Shown here in pieces: positions 1 through 7,951 of a stretch of DNA of 64,000 nucleotides. The notes under the pieces were generated by a model. The model saw only the letters and a list, made by a program, of their open reading frames with translations. It made no database searches and had not been told where the DNA came from. The translations under genes and the position numbers were made by a program. Source of the stretch: an uncultured Oscillospiraceae bacterium (lineage in GTDB: Bacteria; Bacillota; Clostridia; Oscillospirales; Oscillospiraceae); assembly GCA_944387095.1 (NCBI GenBank), contig CALXDP010000003.1, forward strand, positions 1-64,000, written 5' to 3'. How positions within the stretch are numbered: position 1 is the first letter of the stretch; each line of letters starts with the position of its first letter.

Positions 1-77
1 CTGGAACTGGTAGACTGGCTAGCTTGAGGTGCTAGTGGCTTATGGCCGTACGGGTTCGAGTCCCGTCATCCGCACCA
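1..77 (+). tRNA. tRNA-Leu (anticodon GAG), 5' end cut by window edge
   Basis: The anticodon stem CTAGC/GCTAG encloses the 7-nt loop TTGAGGT, giving anticodon GAG (Leu, CUC/CUU codons). A long class II variable arm follows, then a T arm CGGG-TTCGAGT-CCCG and an acceptor strand ending in discriminator A and an encoded CCA at 75-77. About ten 5' bases (acceptor strand) lie outside the window. Confidence 0.93.
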
Positions 78-113
78 CGTCGGAGCAAAGATTTCTTTGC
101 TCCGGCGTTTTTT
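78..113 (+). terminator. Intrinsic terminator after tRNA-Leu
   Basis: Stem CGGAGCAAAG (81-90) pairs with CTTTGCTCCG (95-104) around an ATTT loop. The stem extends outward by a G-U pair and CG/CG to 78-107 and is followed by a T run at 108-113. It separates the tRNA from the ABC exporter. Confidence 0.9.
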
Positions 114-180
114 CATATCAAACATTTTGTCAAATGATTTTCCCATCCCACTGAGGTCCAAAGGAGGTTGCCGAACTTAC

Positions 181-1902
181 ATGAAACGCATCTTCTCCCA
201 TTTGAAGCCGTTTTGGCCTCAGATTCTAGTTTCCTCCATCCTGATGGCGGTCGCCTCCCTGGGGCAGCTGCTGCTGCCCGCCCTGATGAGCCAAGTGGTG
301 GACGATGGAATCTATCAAAAGGACTTCTCCATCATTGTGCGCTGCTGTATTTTGATGCTGCTTATCTCCCTGGTTTCGATGGGGGCTAGCGCCGGGGGCG
401 GCAAACTCAGCTCCCTCACCGTATCCGGCTTCACCGCTTCCCTGCGCTCCGGCGTTTTCCACAAAGTCATGGGGATGGGCCACCCCTCCTTTGGCCAGCT
501 GGACACCGGTGCGCTGGTCACCCGCTCCACGCAGGATGTGGAAACCGTCTCCTGGGCGGCCAGCACCCTGTCCAGCAGCATGATCTCCATCCCCGCCATG
601 TTCCTGGGGGGCGTGATTCTCTCCTTCCAGGTTGATCCTGTTCTAGCCAGCGTCATTCTGTGCGCGGTACCGCTGGTCTTTGTCATTGTCGTCCTGATCG
701 GCAGAAAAGTGTTCCCACTCTGGGAACGGTCCGATGCCTACATCGACCGCCAGAATGAGCTGATGCGCCAGCGTCTGCGGGGCATCCGGGTCATCCGGGC
801 CTTTCGCCGAGAGCCGGTGGAACATGAGAAAATCGCCGACGCCACCCATGTGATGGCAGACAATATCATCCGCTCCAATGTGGCCATGCAGTCTCTCAAT
901 CCCATCGCCTCCTTCTTTCTCAACGGCGCCGCTCTGATCATCCTCTACCTCAGCGCGGTGCGCATGCAGTCCGGGGTGTCCGCCGCCACCGGCGGGGATG
1001 TGCTGGCTTTGGTGCAGTATATCACTTTCATCACCACCGGCGTGCTTACCGCCTCTTTCGCCATCGTCATGATCCCCCACACCATTGTGGCCTGCCGCCG
1101 GATTCTTCAAGTGCTGGATCTTCCTGACGACGAAGCGGAGCAGGGTGATCAGGCGCAGCTGAAGGGAAATATCTGCCTGCGGGATCTCACCTTCTCCTTT
1201 GAGGCGGATTCTGAGGCCGCGGTACGGGGCATTACCATGGACATCCAAGCCGGCCAGCGGGTGGCCATCATCGGCAGCACCGGCAGCGGCAAGAGCACCC
1301 TGATCCACCTGCTTTTGGGATTCCAGCAGGCGCAAAAGGGGCAGATCCTCTTCGACGGGCGGAACAGCCGGGAGCTGGCCGCCTCCTGCATTCGGCGGCA
1401 GATCAGCTGCGTGCTTCAGAAAACCGCCATCTACACCGGCACCATCCGGGAAAATGTAGCCATGGGTAAACCGGACGCCACCGAGGCGGAGATCTGGCAC
1501 GCGCTGGATATCGCCCAGCTGAGCCACTATGTGGAAGGGCTGCCCGACGGGCTGGATCACCGGCTGGAGCTGTCCGGTACCAACCTGTCCGGCGGCCAGC
1601 GCCAGCGCTTGGCCATTGCCCGGGCGGTGGTCAAGAAGGCGCCCATCTACATTTTTGATGACAGCTTTTCCGCCCTGGACTTTCTTACTGAATCCCGTCT
1701 GCGCGCCCGGCTGCGGGAGGAACTGGGGGACCGGACCCAAATTGTAGTCACCCAGCGGGTGACCACCGCCCGCAGTTCAGACTGCATCTTCGTCATGGAC
1801 CAGGGCAGATTGGTGGATTGGGGCCAGCACGATCAGCTTCTGTCCCGCTGCCGGGTCTACCGGGAGATTTACCTCTCCCAGACGGGAGGTGAGGAGCGAT
1901 GA
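181..1902 (+). CDS. ABC exporter half-transporter, degenerate-site subunit
   Basis: A 573-aa type IV ABC exporter half: about six N-terminal membrane helices (to about residue 320), then a nucleotide-binding domain. Walker A GSTGSGKST is near residue 365, signature LSGGQRQR near 468 and Walker B IYIFDD near 490. The residue after the Walker B aspartate is Asp, not the catalytic Glu, and the switch position reads VTQRVTT with Gln instead of His. This is the signature of the non-catalytic half of heterodimeric exporters such as TM287/288 or BmrCD. An in-frame TTG at 97 lies inside the tRNA terminator; ATG 181 has a strong AAAGGAGG upstream, so it is chosen. The stop overlaps the next start by 4 nt. 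The substrate cannot be read from sequence; drug or lipid export is typical of the family. Confidence 0.92.
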   Translation: MKRIFSHLKPFWPQILVSSILMAVASLGQLLLPALMSQVVDDGIYQKDFSIIVRCCILMLLISLVSMGASAGGGKLSSLTVSGFTASLRSGVFHKVMGMGHPSFGQLDTGALVTRSTQDVETVSWAASTLSSSMISIPAMFLGGVILSFQVDPVLASVILCAVPLVFVIVVLIGRKVFPLWERSDAYIDRQNELMRQRLRGIRVIRAFRREPVEHEKIADATHVMADNIIRSNVAMQSLNPIASFFLNGAALIILYLSAVRMQSGVSAATGGDVLALVQYITFITTGVLTASFAIVMIPHTIVACRRILQVLDLPDDEAEQGDQAQLKGNICLRDLTFSFEADSEAAVRGITMDIQAGQRVAIIGSTGSGKSTLIHLLLGFQQAQKGQILFDGRNSRELAASCIRRQISCVLQKTAIYTGTIRENVAMGKPDATEAEIWHALDIAQLSHYVEGLPDGLDHRLELSGTNLSGGQRQRLAIARAVVKKAPIYIFDDSFSALDFLTESRLRARLREELGDRTQIVVTQRVTTARSSDCIFVMDQGRLVDWGQHDQLLSRCRVYREIYLSQTGGEER

Positions 1903-3710
1903 AGCGCCGCACCCTGCATCCCGAGGTGCAGATGACCACTCGGGAGAAGCTGTCCATCTACGGCAAGCTGATCCTGGAGGCCCGGCCCATCTGGAAATGG
2001 CTGGTCCTCAGCTGCTTTTTATGCCTGATCATCATCGCCTGCGCGGTGATCTCTCCCCAGCTGATGGGGGAAGTAACCAACGCCATTTACGACTACTGGT
2101 CGGCCAGTGTGAGCGGGGGAGAGACCTTTCCGCTGGTGCAGGCCATCGCTCCCACCCTGCTGCTCCTGCTGCTGTCCTACGCGTTGAGCTCAGTGGTGCG
2201 CTGGCTGAATATGTATCTGATGAACAACGTGGTCAGCCACCACTACACCTGTGCCATCCGCATCCGCATGTCGGACAAGATCCGGCGGCTGCCGGTGAAG
2301 TTTGTGGACGGCACCCCGGTGGGTCAGATCCTGGAGAATATGACCGGAGACGTGTCCGCCATGGGCAACTCCATTCATCAGATCGTGGAGATCCTGGTGC
2401 AGGGCGTGCTGCAGCTGATTTTCATCGCCGCGGCCATGCTGCTGGAGGACTGGCGGCTGGGCCTCATCGTGCTGGCCACCGCTCCTCTGTCCTTCCTGCT
2501 GTCCGTCAAGATCTCCGGTGCCAGCGGCAAATATCACCGTGCCTCCCTGCGGGAGAGCGCGGAAATCTACTCTGTGGTGGAGGAGAGCTATACCAATTTT
2601 GCCACCACCAAGGCCTATAATCTGGAGCAGGCCATGGAGGAAAAGCACAGCCAGGCCAACCGGCGCCAGCAGGCGGCGCAAGCCAAGGCCAACTTTGTCA
2701 CCAGTCTGGTTCAGCCCTCTGTCACCCTGTTGGGTGCCCTGACCTATCTCGCCATCAACCTAGCGGGGGGCTACTTGGCCGTGCAGGGCGTCGTGCCCAT
2801 CGGGGTGGTGGTCACCATCGTGCTCTTCGCCCGGCAGTTCTCCGCCCCCATGGAGCAGATCGCCAACGGCCTGAGCCAGATGCAGCGGGTCACCGCCGCC
2901 TCCATCCGGGTATTCCACTTCCTGGACCAGCCGGAGGAGGATCCCCGAAAGGGAGAGGTGGATCCCCGGCAGATCAAGGGCGAGGTGGTGTTTGACCATG
3001 TGGCCTTCTCCTATAACCCGGACCAGCCCCTGATCCGGGATCTGAACTTTGTGGCCCATCCCGGCCAGACCATCGCCATTGTAGGCCCCACCGGGGCGGG
3101 CAAGACCACCATCGTCAATCTCCTCATGGGATTTTACGACATCACCGCTGGCGACATCCTCATTGACGGCCGCCCCATGTCCCAAATGAGCCGGGATCAG
3201 GCCCGGGAGCTGTTCGGCATGGTACTCCAGGAGACCTGGCTGTTTCGGGGCACGGTGGCGGAAAACATCGCCTACGGCCGCCCTGACGCCACCCGGGAGG
3301 AGATTATCCAGGCCTGCGATGACGCCTACTGCGACCACTTCATCCGCACCCTGCCCCAGGGCTATGACACCGTCATCGGGGACGAAACCACCACCCTGTC
3401 TGGCGGACAGAAGCAGCTGCTCACCATCGCCCGGGCCATCCTGGCCGACCGCAGGCTGCTCATCCTGGACGAGGCCACCTCCAACGTGGACACCCGCACA
3501 GAGATCCTCATCCAAAAAGCCATGGACAAGCTGATGCAGGGGCGCACCTGCTTCGTCATCGCCCACCGGCTGTCCACCATCGTCAGCGCCGACCGCATTC
3601 TGGTCATCCGGGATGGAGACATCGTGGAGCAGGGCACCCACCAGCAGCTGCTGGCCAAAAAGGGATTTTATGCCCAGCTGTACGCCAGCCAATATGATGA
3701 AACCATCTGA
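1899..3710 (+). CDS. ABC exporter half-transporter, catalytic subunit
   Basis: The 603-aa partner of the preceding gene, starting in an ATGA overlap, which implies translational coupling. The N-terminal transmembrane domain is followed by a canonical ATPase domain: Walker A GPTGAGKTT near residue 396, LSGGQKQL near 499, Walker B LLILDEATS with catalytic Glu near 523, and switch His in IAHRLST near 555. Together the two subunits would form one consensus and one degenerate ATP site. The protein ends just before a strong terminator, so the pair is a two-gene unit. Function is inferred as export of a hydrophobic or amphipathic compound; nothing nearby names the cargo. Confidence 0.93.
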   Translation: MKRRTLHPEVQMTTREKLSIYGKLILEARPIWKWLVLSCFLCLIIIACAVISPQLMGEVTNAIYDYWSASVSGGETFPLVQAIAPTLLLLLLSYALSSVVRWLNMYLMNNVVSHHYTCAIRIRMSDKIRRLPVKFVDGTPVGQILENMTGDVSAMGNSIHQIVEILVQGVLQLIFIAAAMLLEDWRLGLIVLATAPLSFLLSVKISGASGKYHRASLRESAEIYSVVEESYTNFATTKAYNLEQAMEEKHSQANRRQQAAQAKANFVTSLVQPSVTLLGALTYLAINLAGGYLAVQGVVPIGVVVTIVLFARQFSAPMEQIANGLSQMQRVTAASIRVFHFLDQPEEDPRKGEVDPRQIKGEVVFDHVAFSYNPDQPLIRDLNFVAHPGQTIAIVGPTGAGKTTIVNLLMGFYDITAGDILIDGRPMSQMSRDQARELFGMVLQETWLFRGTVAENIAYGRPDATREEIIQACDDAYCDHFIRTLPQGYDTVIGDETTTLSGGQKQLLTIARAILADRRLLILDEATSNVDTRTEILIQKAMDKLMQGRTCFVIAHRLSTIVSADRILVIRDGDIVEQGTHQQLLAKKGFYAQLYASQYDETI

Positions 3711-3713
3711 CCA

Positions 3714-3750
3714 ACGCATTGCAGCCTCAACGCTGCAATGCGTCTTTTTT
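3714..3750 (+). terminator. Intrinsic terminator of the ABC exporter pair
   Basis: A 12-bp perfect stem ACGCATTGCAGC (3714-3725) / GCTGCAATGCGT (3732-3743), loop CTCAAC, followed by a T-rich run starting at 3745. Confidence 0.93.
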
Positions 3751-3869
3751 CTTCTATTTTATTTTATGTATACAAAAACTACACTTTTGTCTCGAAAAGA
3801 AATCCGATCTGAGTCTTCCCATTTTCCGTAAATTATCAAAATAAACTCTGATATCAGGATATTTTAGGA

Positions 3870-3899
3870 TGTGGAAAACTCTGTGGAAATTGTGGATAA
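3870..3899 (-). promoter_or_regulatory. Three tandem DnaA boxes
   Basis: On the plus strand TGTGGAAAA (3870-3878), TGTGGAAAT (3882-3890) and TGTGGATAA (3891-3899) lie head to tail. Their reverse complements are TTTTCCACA, ATTTCCACA and TTATCCACA; the last is the perfect DnaA consensus and the first a common functional variant. They sit in AT-rich DNA between convergent genes, so they are not promoter elements of a neighbour. Binding is inferred. Confidence 0.55.
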
Positions 3900-4041
3900 C
3901 TCTCTGTATGTAAAATTATAGTCAGTTTTATGAAAACCTTTTTCTCACGATTTTTGCCCGAATTTTACACCATCCTCACCTCCCGATTCTGACCCTATCT
4001 TGTTCCAAAGGCTACATGGTGATTACAAAAAGTATAAAGCA

Positions 4042-4081
4042 CAGCGCCCGGAGGGGAATGGAAACACTCCTCCGGACGCTG
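4042..4081 (-). terminator. Terminator of the tmcAL-rimI-tsaD operon
   Basis: An imperfect inverted repeat just past the tsaD stop: CAGCGTCCGGAGGAG on the minus strand pairs with CTCCGGGCGCTG with a few wobbles or mismatches. It is followed on that strand by a T-rich stretch (TGTGCTTTATACTTTTTG). Confidence 0.7.
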
Positions 4082-4094
4082 AAGCATAAACCCG

Positions 4095-5114
4095 TTATCC
4101 CTTGGCAATGTCCAGGCTGGCCCTGGCATTCAGATTCCAGCCAGCGGTGTTGCCCGCCTGATACTCGTAGTACCCCTGGCAGCCGATCATGGCGGCGTTA
4201 TCGCCGCACAGGGACAGGGGGGGCATCCACAGCTTGGCCCCCGCCTGCTGGCAGGCCCGGGCCAGGTCCGCCCGGATACGGCTGTTGGCGGCCACGCCGC
4301 CGGCGGTGGCGATCTTATGGTAGCCCAGCATCCGGTCGGCCTCCATCACCCGGGGCACCAGGGAATGGGACACAGCGGCAGCGAAGGAGGCGGCCAGGTC
4401 GTGGAGGTTCAGCTCCTCCCCCTTTTGGCCGGCGTTGTGGATGGCGTTGAGCACCGCCGTCTTCAGCCCGGAGAAGGACATATCCAGGGGCTGGTCGGCC
4501 ACATGGCCGGTGGGGAAGTGGAACGCCTCATCATCCCCCCCCTGGGCCAGCTTGTCCATGGGGCCGCCTCCGGGGTAGCCCAGGCCCAGTACCCGGGCGA
4601 TTTTGTCAAAGCACTCCCCCGCCGCGTCATCCCGGGTACCCCCCATCACCTGGAAATGGGTATAGTCCTGGACATCCACCAGGGCGGTGGTGCCGCCGGA
4701 CACGCACAGGCACAGGAATGGGGGCTCCAGGTCGGGATGGGCGATGTAGTTGGCGGCGATGTGTCCTCGGACGTGGTGGACGGGGATGAGGGGCACCCTC
4801 AGACCATAGGCCACCGACTTGGCGAAGGACACCCCCACCAGCAGGGCCCCGATGAGGCCAGGGGCGCAGGTCACGGCCACGGCGTCAATCTCCCGTTTCG
4901 TCACACCTGCCTGCCGCAAAGCCTCGTCGGCCAGGCCCACAACGGCCTCCACATGCTGCCGGGATGCAATCTCAGGCACCACGCCGCCGTAGATGGCGTG
5001 CATGTCCGCCGAGGAGGCGATCACCGAGGACAGCACCGTCCGCCCGTCCTGCACCACCGCCGCGGCGGTCTCGTCACAGGAACTTTCAAAAGCTAAAATG
5101 TTCATGGATATCAC
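4095..5114 (-). CDS. tsaD: tRNA N6-threonylcarbamoyladenosine transferase TsaD
   Basis: A 339-aa ASKHA-fold protein that transfers the threonylcarbamoyl group to A37 of ANN-decoding tRNAs, giving t6A. It needs TsaB and TsaE, which are not in the window. It shows the N-terminal phosphate loop ESSCDETAAA, the metal-binding HHVRGH motif, and the C-terminal GGVAANSRIR and GDNAAMI segments, all typical of TsaD/Kae1. The start is either GTG 5114 (AGGAGG 5 nt upstream) or ATG 5105 (14 nt); GTG is preferred on spacing. It is the last gene of an operon with tmcAL, rimI and a GNAT/SnoaL fusion (24-nt gap), so two anticodon-loop modification enzymes are co-transcribed. Confidence 0.95.
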   Translation of the reverse strand: MISMNILAFESSCDETAAAVVQDGRTVLSSVIASSADMHAIYGGVVPEIASRQHVEAVVGLADEALRQAGVTKREIDAVAVTCAPGLIGALLVGVSFAKSVAYGLRVPLIPVHHVRGHIAANYIAHPDLEPPFLCLCVSGGTTALVDVQDYTHFQVMGGTRDDAAGECFDKIARVLGLGYPGGGPMDKLAQGGDDEAFHFPTGHVADQPLDMSFSGLKTAVLNAIHNAGQKGEELNLHDLAASFAAAVSHSLVPRVMEADRMLGYHKIATAGGVAANSRIRADLARACQQAGAKLWMPPLSLCGDNAAMIGCQGYYEYQAGNTAGWNLNARASLDIAKG

Positions 5115-5138
5115 GCTCTCCTCCTATCAGATCACAGC

Positions 5139-6176
5139 TCAAAACCACGCCGCCTTTTCGTCCCGGAACTGGGGAGCCGGGCCGTGGGCATAGGGGTCAT
5201 AGCGGTTCAAATTGCAGCCGAACTCCTGGAGGCGGTCGATCTTCCCGTCGCCGTTCCACCGCACCAGGGAGAGACCGTCAAACTCCTCCACCCGGCCGTC
5301 GTCCATAGCGTTTTTGAAATACCACTCCACCACGGTCTGGTCCCCCTTGTGGAAGAACTGCTTGATGTCCCAGGCTACCACCCGGCCCCGGCCGTTCCAC
5401 TCGGCAAACCAGTGGCGGATGGCATCCGCGCCGTGGTACTCAGGGCCCCAGCTCTCGATATACACTCCGTCGGAGGCGAACAGCTCCCCGATGCCCTCAT
5501 CCACTTGGCGCAGCCACATATTGAACCACGCCCGGAGCTTGTCCTCCCGTTCCAGTTCTATCAACGTCTCCTCCTCATCCTCCTCCAGCCAGGCGGGGGC
5601 GGGGTGGATGGCCTCACCGGGGCCCAGGGGAAGCTGGATATACCGTTCCATATGCCTGGGGGAGAAATAGTCGGCGTACACGCTGCGGTGGAGGACCTCC
5701 ACCTTCCGGTCGTCGGTTTCAGGGCCGAGATACAGGCTTTTAAAGTGGACCCCGAACAGGGCCGTATCGTAGTCCAGCACCCGGAAACCGTTGCGCTCAT
5801 AGAAGGCGATGCGCCGCCGGCGCAGATCGTTCTCCACCTGGTCGTCGGAATCCGGCGCCTCCGCCTCCCCGAAGAGCTGGCCATAGCGGTGGGCCAGCAA
5901 AGGGATGACTTGGCTGCCGATGCCGCCGCTGCGCTTGCCCCGCAGAACTCCCAAGTACTCCAGCAGGGCGCCGTCCCGGGCCCGGGGCAGCCACATCATG
6001 GCGTAGCCCAACGCCTCTCCCCCATCATCGGTGACCAGCAGCGGGTCGTACTGGCCCCGGTCCATCAAATGGTGCATCGCCCGCAGGGGCTTCAGCTCCG
6101 CTTTGGGAAAGTCGAATACCATTTCGGCTTCGTACAAGTCAGTCAATTCCTGTTTGTTCAGCAGCTTCAGTTTCAT
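5139..6176 (-). CDS. GNAT acetyltransferase fused to a SnoaL-like domain
   Basis: 345 aa with two recognisable parts. Residues 1 to about 150 are a GNAT N-acyltransferase, with the acetyl-CoA loop in KRSGGIGSQV and the late-fold segment FYERNGFRVLD. Residues about 205-335 are an NTF2/SnoaL-like alpha+beta barrel (WFNMWLRQVDEGIGELF; YHGADAIRHWFAEWNG; VVEWYFKNAMDDGRVEEFDG). The acidic linker EEDEEETLIELERE joins them. ATG 6176 has TTGGAG 7 nt upstream; an earlier TTG at 6182 lacks support. The start lies inside the 3' end of rimI (38-nt overlap) and tsaD follows after 24 nt. The substrate is unknown; the context suggests, but does not prove, a link to tRNA or ribosome modification. Confidence 0.8.
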   Translation of the reverse strand: MKLKLLNKQELTDLYEAEMVFDFPKAELKPLRAMHHLMDRGQYDPLLVTDDGGEALGYAMMWLPRARDGALLEYLGVLRGKRSGGIGSQVIPLLAHRYGQLFGEAEAPDSDDQVENDLRRRRIAFYERNGFRVLDYDTALFGVHFKSLYLGPETDDRKVEVLHRSVYADYFSPRHMERYIQLPLGPGEAIHPAPAWLEEDEEETLIELEREDKLRAWFNMWLRQVDEGIGELFASDGVYIESWGPEYHGADAIRHWFAEWNGRGRVVAWDIKQFFHKGDQTVVEWYFKNAMDDGRVEEFDGLSLVRWNGDGKIDRLQEFGCNLNRYDPYAHGPAPQFRDEKAAWF

Positions 6177-6618
6177 GGTCAAACTCCAATGTCATGATGA
6201 TGGCGTCCTCTCGGGGATCATCGTAGTAGTTGTTCCGCCGTCCCGCCTCCCGGAAGCCGTGTTTTCTGTACAGGGCAATGGCGGGGGCGTTGGAGGCGCG
6301 CACCTCCAGGGTGAGAAAGGCCAGTTTGGCCCGGCCGAACCGCGCCAGAGCGGCGATGAGCCCGTCCGCCACCCCCTGGCGGCGGAATTGAGGATCCACC
6401 GCTACGTTGTTGACATAGCCCTCGTCCAGCACAGTGCTCACCCCGGCGTAACCCAGCACGGAGCCGTCCTCCCCCTCCGCCACGATCACAGCGGCGGAGT
6501 CGTTCCACAGCTCCTGGCGGAGCATGTCCTCGCTCCAGGGGTGGGAGAAGCAGACCCGCTCGATGGCGGCGATGTAGGGGATGTGTTCGGCCGTCATGGT
6601 GGTCAAGTGATAGTTCAT
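6139..6618 (-). CDS. rimI: Ribosomal protein-alanine N-acetyltransferase-like GNAT (RimI)
   Basis: 159-aa single-domain GNAT enzyme. It carries the typical RimI sequence NVAVDPQFRRQGVADGL (acetyl-CoA-binding R/Q-x-x-G-x-G/A loop) and FLTLEVRASNAPAIALYRK, followed by GFREAGRRNNYYDDPREDAI; this C-terminal RNNYY...EDAIIM pattern is characteristic of RimI. It N-acetylates the alpha-amino group of ribosomal protein S18 in E. coli and may have broader N-terminal substrates in Firmicutes. ATG 6618 has AAGGAG 7 nt upstream and overlaps the tmcAL stop by 4 nt. In many Firmicutes rimI lies in the tsaE-tsaB-rimI-tsaD operon; here tsaE and tsaB are missing but rimI and tsaD remain together. Confidence 0.9.
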   Translation of the reverse strand: MNYHLTTMTAEHIPYIAAIERVCFSHPWSEDMLRQELWNDSAAVIVAEGEDGSVLGYAGVSTVLDEGYVNNVAVDPQFRRQGVADGLIAALARFGRAKLAFLTLEVRASNAPAIALYRKHGFREAGRRNNYYDDPREDAIIMTLEFDHETEAAEQTGID

Positions 6619-7748
6619 GCCTCTTCTCCTTCCCCCGTCCGGATCACCGGGCTGGCCATCCACTCCACCCCGCAGGGCAGAGGGATCTTCCGGCACAGGT
6701 TGAAAAAGTCGGTGCATTTTGCCTCCAGCTCCAGCAGGGGGACTCCCTTTCCGTGGGCTGGCTTGGTGATCACCTGCAGGGGGGTGTCCAGCTGACGCAG
6801 CACCCCCAGCCCCCGTTCATTGGCCCCCAGCACCCGTAGGTAGGGGGGATATTCCGGCCGATCTACCGCCCTCAGCCCCAGACAGGCCCACAGCACCGCC
6901 CGGCGGATACGGGCGTGGGCATACCGCTTGGTCTTGGCCAGCTCGTATAGCTCCTCCAGCCCCACCGCCTGGCGGCAGGCCCGGTATAGCCGGTTGGCCA
7001 GCCCCTCTCCGCAGTCGGGCAGGGCAGCGAAGTCTGCCCCCTCCAGCGCCCGCAGCCGGGAGAGGACGCCCCGCTCATTGTACCCCAGTCCGGCGGGGTT
7101 GTCCATGGGCAGTTCTCCCCGGTGAATCAGCGCCCGCAGGTGGGAGGCAGAGGGGTAGTCTGGGTGGTCCCCCCCGTCGTGCCCCGCCCCCACCCGGGGG
7201 ACGGCCACCACCCGGGGAGAAATCCCCAAATGCCGGGCGGCCCGGAGATACTCCACCCCCAAATTGTCGTTGGGGCTGGCCAGGCAGGAAGCCCCCTCCT
7301 CTCCCAGCAGCTCCTGAAGGGCCAGGTGGCGGCAGCGGGCGAAGGGCAGCCCTTTGTCCAAGTATGCGCGCAATGCCTGACGGTATGTCCCGCTGTCCAG
7401 GGCCTGGGCCGCCCGTTCCAGGGCGGCGGCATCCCCCGACTCGCTGCCGAAGGACAGGGCCCGGGCCCCGGCCTCTTTCAGAATGGCCACCGCGCCATGG
7501 GCAAAGGCCTCCGCCGAGGCGCACGCCCACACCGTGGGCAGATCCAGCACCAGGTCCGCGCCCCCCGCCAGGGCGGCGGCGGCCCGGCTCCACTTGTCCG
7601 TGATGGCGCAGTCCCCCCGCTGCACGAAGTTGCCGCTCATGACAGTTACTACGGCGCACTCCCCCAGAGTCCGGCGGGTCTCCAGGATATGCCGGCGGTG
7701 ACCGGCATGAAAGGGGCTGTACTCAGCCACAATCCCCACAAGATTCAA
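6615..7748 (-). CDS. tmcAL: tRNA(Met) cytidine acetate ligase TmcAL
   Basis: 377 aa, matching the YlbM/TmcAL family. It forms N4-acetylcytidine at the wobble base C34 of elongator tRNA-Met, using acetate and ATP through an acetyl-adenylate. The N-terminal nucleotidyltransferase motif EYSPFHAGHRRHI (HxGH type), VMSGNFVQRGDCAITDKW and the FGSE block are diagnostic. The start is TTG 7748, with AAAGGAGG 8 nt upstream; no better in-frame ATG exists. It is the first gene of the operon and diverges from ackA, a common Firmicutes pairing that joins an acetate-consuming tRNA enzyme to acetate kinase. Confidence 0.94.
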   Translation of the reverse strand: MNLVGIVAEYSPFHAGHRRHILETRRTLGECAVVTVMSGNFVQRGDCAITDKWSRAAAALAGGADLVLDLPTVWACASAEAFAHGAVAILKEAGARALSFGSESGDAAALERAAQALDSGTYRQALRAYLDKGLPFARCRHLALQELLGEEGASCLASPNDNLGVEYLRAARHLGISPRVVAVPRVGAGHDGGDHPDYPSASHLRALIHRGELPMDNPAGLGYNERGVLSRLRALEGADFAALPDCGEGLANRLYRACRQAVGLEELYELAKTKRYAHARIRRAVLWACLGLRAVDRPEYPPYLRVLGANERGLGVLRQLDTPLQVITKPAHGKGVPLLELEAKCTDFFNLCRKIPLPCGVEWMASPVIRTGEGEEA

Positions 7749-7768
7749 TGCCGACGCCTCCTTTCCCC

Positions 7769-7798
7769 AGTATCATGTGTCCATCGGCAAAATTTCAA
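7769..7798 (-). promoter_or_regulatory. Promoter of the tmcAL operon
   Basis: On the minus strand TTGAAA (7793-7798), an 18-bp spacer and GATACT (7769-7774), about 20 bases upstream of the tmcAL TTG. Confidence 0.5.
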
Positions 7799-7816
7799 AG
7801 AAATGGGGAACCCCCC

Positions 7817-7845
7817 TTGTCCTTTTGAGAAAAATGGTCTAAAAT
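7817..7845 (+). promoter_or_regulatory. ackA promoter
   Basis: TTGTCC (7817-7822), 17-bp spacer, TAAAAT (7840-7845). The implied untranslated leader is about 100 nt; no structured riboswitch was recognised in it. Confidence 0.55.
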
Positions 7846-7951
7846 AAGTGCGGTATCATGCAGTGGGTATGCTTGCCCACCTTTCCACATTTTAATACAA
7901 ACCGGACCTGCGCGCAATTCTCATTTTATTATGGATTAAGGAGTGTCAGAT

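Larger units (their letters stand above)
3711..4094. other. Convergent, gene-free, AT-rich interval
   Basis: 384 bases between the ABC exporter (+) and tsaD (-). It holds the exporter terminator at its left, the tsaD terminator at its right and, between them, about 270 bases of unusually AT-rich DNA for this genome, with a tandem DnaA-box cluster (separate entry). I see no credible ORF. Confidence 0.75.

Noticed and set aside
3888-3915. Possible dif (XerC/XerD) site near TATGTAAAAT in a convergent gap
   Set aside because: Only the right half resembles a XerD arm (TATGTAAA); the left arm and 6-bp centre do not match known Firmicutes dif sites.
3711-4094. Chromosomal origin
   Set aside because: Genes converge here rather than diverge, no dnaA, dnaN, rpmH or gidA is near, and most genes to the right point left. 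A DnaA-binding cluster is a safer reading.
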